From the NCBI GenBank assembly GCA_021845965.1, contig JAJZUZ010000002.1, forward strand, positions 1 through 64,000: DNA of 64,000 bases, written 5' to 3'. The DNA is from Pseudomonadota bacterium (GTDB lineage Bacteria > Pseudomonadota > Gammaproteobacteria > Burkholderiales > Burkholderiaceae_C). The translations under genes were made by a program, and so were the position numbers. Shown here piece by piece: positions 62,971-64,000 of this stretch (position 1 is the stretch's first letter; every line of letters begins with the position of its first letter). The notes below the pieces were generated by a model. That model made no database searches. It worked only from the letters and a program-made list of their open reading frames with translations, and was not told where the DNA came from.

Positions 62971-64000
62971 ATGTTTTACAGAGAAAACGGCCAGTTCAAG
63001 ACCTCCTACGCGGCGGACCAGCAGATCTTCCCGATCCGGCAGGACCGCTACGCCATCGGCCTGCTGCTGGTGCTGGCGTTTGTCGTCGTGCCCTTGACGG
63101 CCAGCGACTACACCTTCCGCGCCATCCTCGTGCCTTTCCTGGTCATGGCGCTGGCCGCGCTCGGCGTGAACGTGCTGGTGGGCTACTGCGGCCAGATCTC
63201 GCTGGGCTCCGGCGCCTTCATGGCGGTGGGTGCCTACGGGGCCTACAACTTCTTCGTGCGCATCCCGAACATGCCGCTGGTGCCGGCCCTGCTGCTGGGC
63301 GGCCTGTGCGCCACGGTCTTCGGCATTCTGTTCGGCCTGCCCAGCCTGCGCGTCAAGGGCCTGTACCTGGCCGTGGCCACGCTGGCGGCGCAGTTCTTCA
63401 GTGACTGGATGTTCCTGCGCATCCAGTGGTTCACCAACGACTCGCCCTCGGGCTCCGTGTCGGTGTCCGGGCTGCAGGTGTTCGGCCTGCCCATCGACAG
63501 CGCGCAGAGCAAGTACTGGTTCTGCCTGTCCATCCTGGTCGTGATGGCGCTGCTGGCCAAGAACCTGGTGCGCGGTGCCATCGGCCGCGAATGGATGGCC
63601 ATCCGCGACATGGACGTGGCGGCCGCCGTGATCGGCATCCGGCCCATGTACGCCAAGCTCAGCGCCTTTGCGGTGAGCTCCTTCATCATCGGCGTGGCCG
63701 GCGCGCTGTGGGCCTTTGTGCACCTGGGGGCCTGGGAGCCGGCGGCGTTCTCGGTGGACGTGTCCTTCCGCCTGCTGTTCATGGTCATCATCGGCGGCCT
63801 GGGTTCCATCATGGGGGCCTTCTTCGGTGCCGCCTTCATCGTGGTGCTGCCCATCCTGCTCAACCAGTTCCTGCCCTGGCTGTTCGGCCTGTTCGACGTC
63901 GAGATCTCCACCGCGGCCGTCTCGCATGCCGAGCTGATGATCTTCGGCGGCCTGATCGTCTGGTTCCTCATCGTCGAGCCCCATGGCCTGGCCAAGCTCT
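62971..64000 (+). CDS. livM: ABC permease, LivM-type (second system), cut by window edge
   Basis: The ATG at 62971 opens a reading frame that stays open to the end of the window (343 codons). MFYRENGQFKTSYAADQQIF is the cytoplasmic start. AALGVNVLVGYCGQISLGSGAFMAVGAYGA, the LivM motif, comes next, then REWMAIRDMDVAAAVIGI, the coupling segment, and VIIGGLGSIMGAFFGA. It belongs to the synthetase-livG-livH operon. The rest of the gene, and probably a binding protein and LivF, lie to the right. Confidence 0.92.
   Translation, partial: MFYRENGQFKTSYAADQQIFPIRQDRYAIGLLLVLAFVVVPLTASDYTFRAILVPFLVMALAALGVNVLVGYCGQISLGSGAFMAVGAYGAYNFFVRIPNMPLVPALLLGGLCATVFGILFGLPSLRVKGLYLAVATLAAQFFSDWMFLRIQWFTNDSPSGSVSVSGLQVFGLPIDSAQSKYWFCLSILVVMALLAKNLVRGAIGREWMAIRDMDVAAAVIGIRPMYAKLSAFAVSSFIIGVAGALWAFVHLGAWEPAAFSVDVSFRLLFMVIIGGLGSIMGAFFGAAFIVVLPILLNQFLPWLFGLFDVEISTAAVSHAELMIFGGLIVWFLIVEPHGLAKL

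Overview
The window is high-GC DNA whose gene content fits a betaproteobacterium of the order Burkholderiales, probably close to Comamonadaceae or Alcaligenaceae. The pointers are Bug/TctC and branched-chain-type binding proteins, a fused isobutyryl-CoA mutase, type III pantothenate kinase, two liv-type ABC transporters and many small c-type cytochromes. This assignment rests on gene content and composition only.

Positions 1 to about 12,950 look like the right end of an integrated genomic island. At the far left is the first 25 codons of an IS30-family transposase running off the window. Next come a small secreted protein and a three-gene RND efflux operon (outer-membrane factor, atypical adaptor, heavy-metal-type pump), each gene overlapping the next by four bases. 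Then, on the minus strand, come an unknown 300-residue protein and a giant 1,681-residue protein. The giant holds one apparently complete tyrosine-recombinase catalytic domain and two degenerate domain-like segments. The island ends at 12,904-12,948 in an orphan 3' fragment of a tRNA-Met(CAT) gene, followed by what looks like the original tRNA terminator. The fragment is the expected attachment-site remnant. The giant recombinase and its partner are the best candidate here for an undescribed system.

From 13 to 25 kb the chromosome carries metabolic genes: acyl-CoA dehydrogenase, thiolase, a solute-binding protein with an M20 amidohydrolase, coaX, a persulfide dioxygenase-rhodanese fusion, a fumarylacetoacetase-family protein with an export signal, and a TRAP transporter with an enlarged DctM. 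From 25 to 41 kb come icmF behind a perfect 22-bp palindromic operator, a TDT-family channel, a GMC oxidoreductase, an overlapping metallophosphatase / Ser-Thr kinase-USP pair, an HD-GYP protein, an SrkA-like kinase, binding proteins, a lipoprotein cytochrome, an outer-membrane protein and a bestrophin-like channel.

From 41.5 to 46.2 kb a complete liv operon (livG-F-J-H-M) lies on the minus strand. An MFS exporter, a lone CoiA-like nuclease, htpG and an RluF-type pseudouridine synthase follow. From 52.2 to 58.3 kb two PQQ-type sugar dehydrogenase/cytochrome c pairs face away from each other, and the second is followed by a TonB receptor closely resembling the PQQ importer PqqU (YncD). Together they look like a PQQ-scavenging periplasmic oxidation module. 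From 58.3 kb to the end, a Crp-family regulator diverges from an acyl-CoA synthetase and a second liv-type transporter (livG, livH, livM), whose last gene is cut by the window edge.
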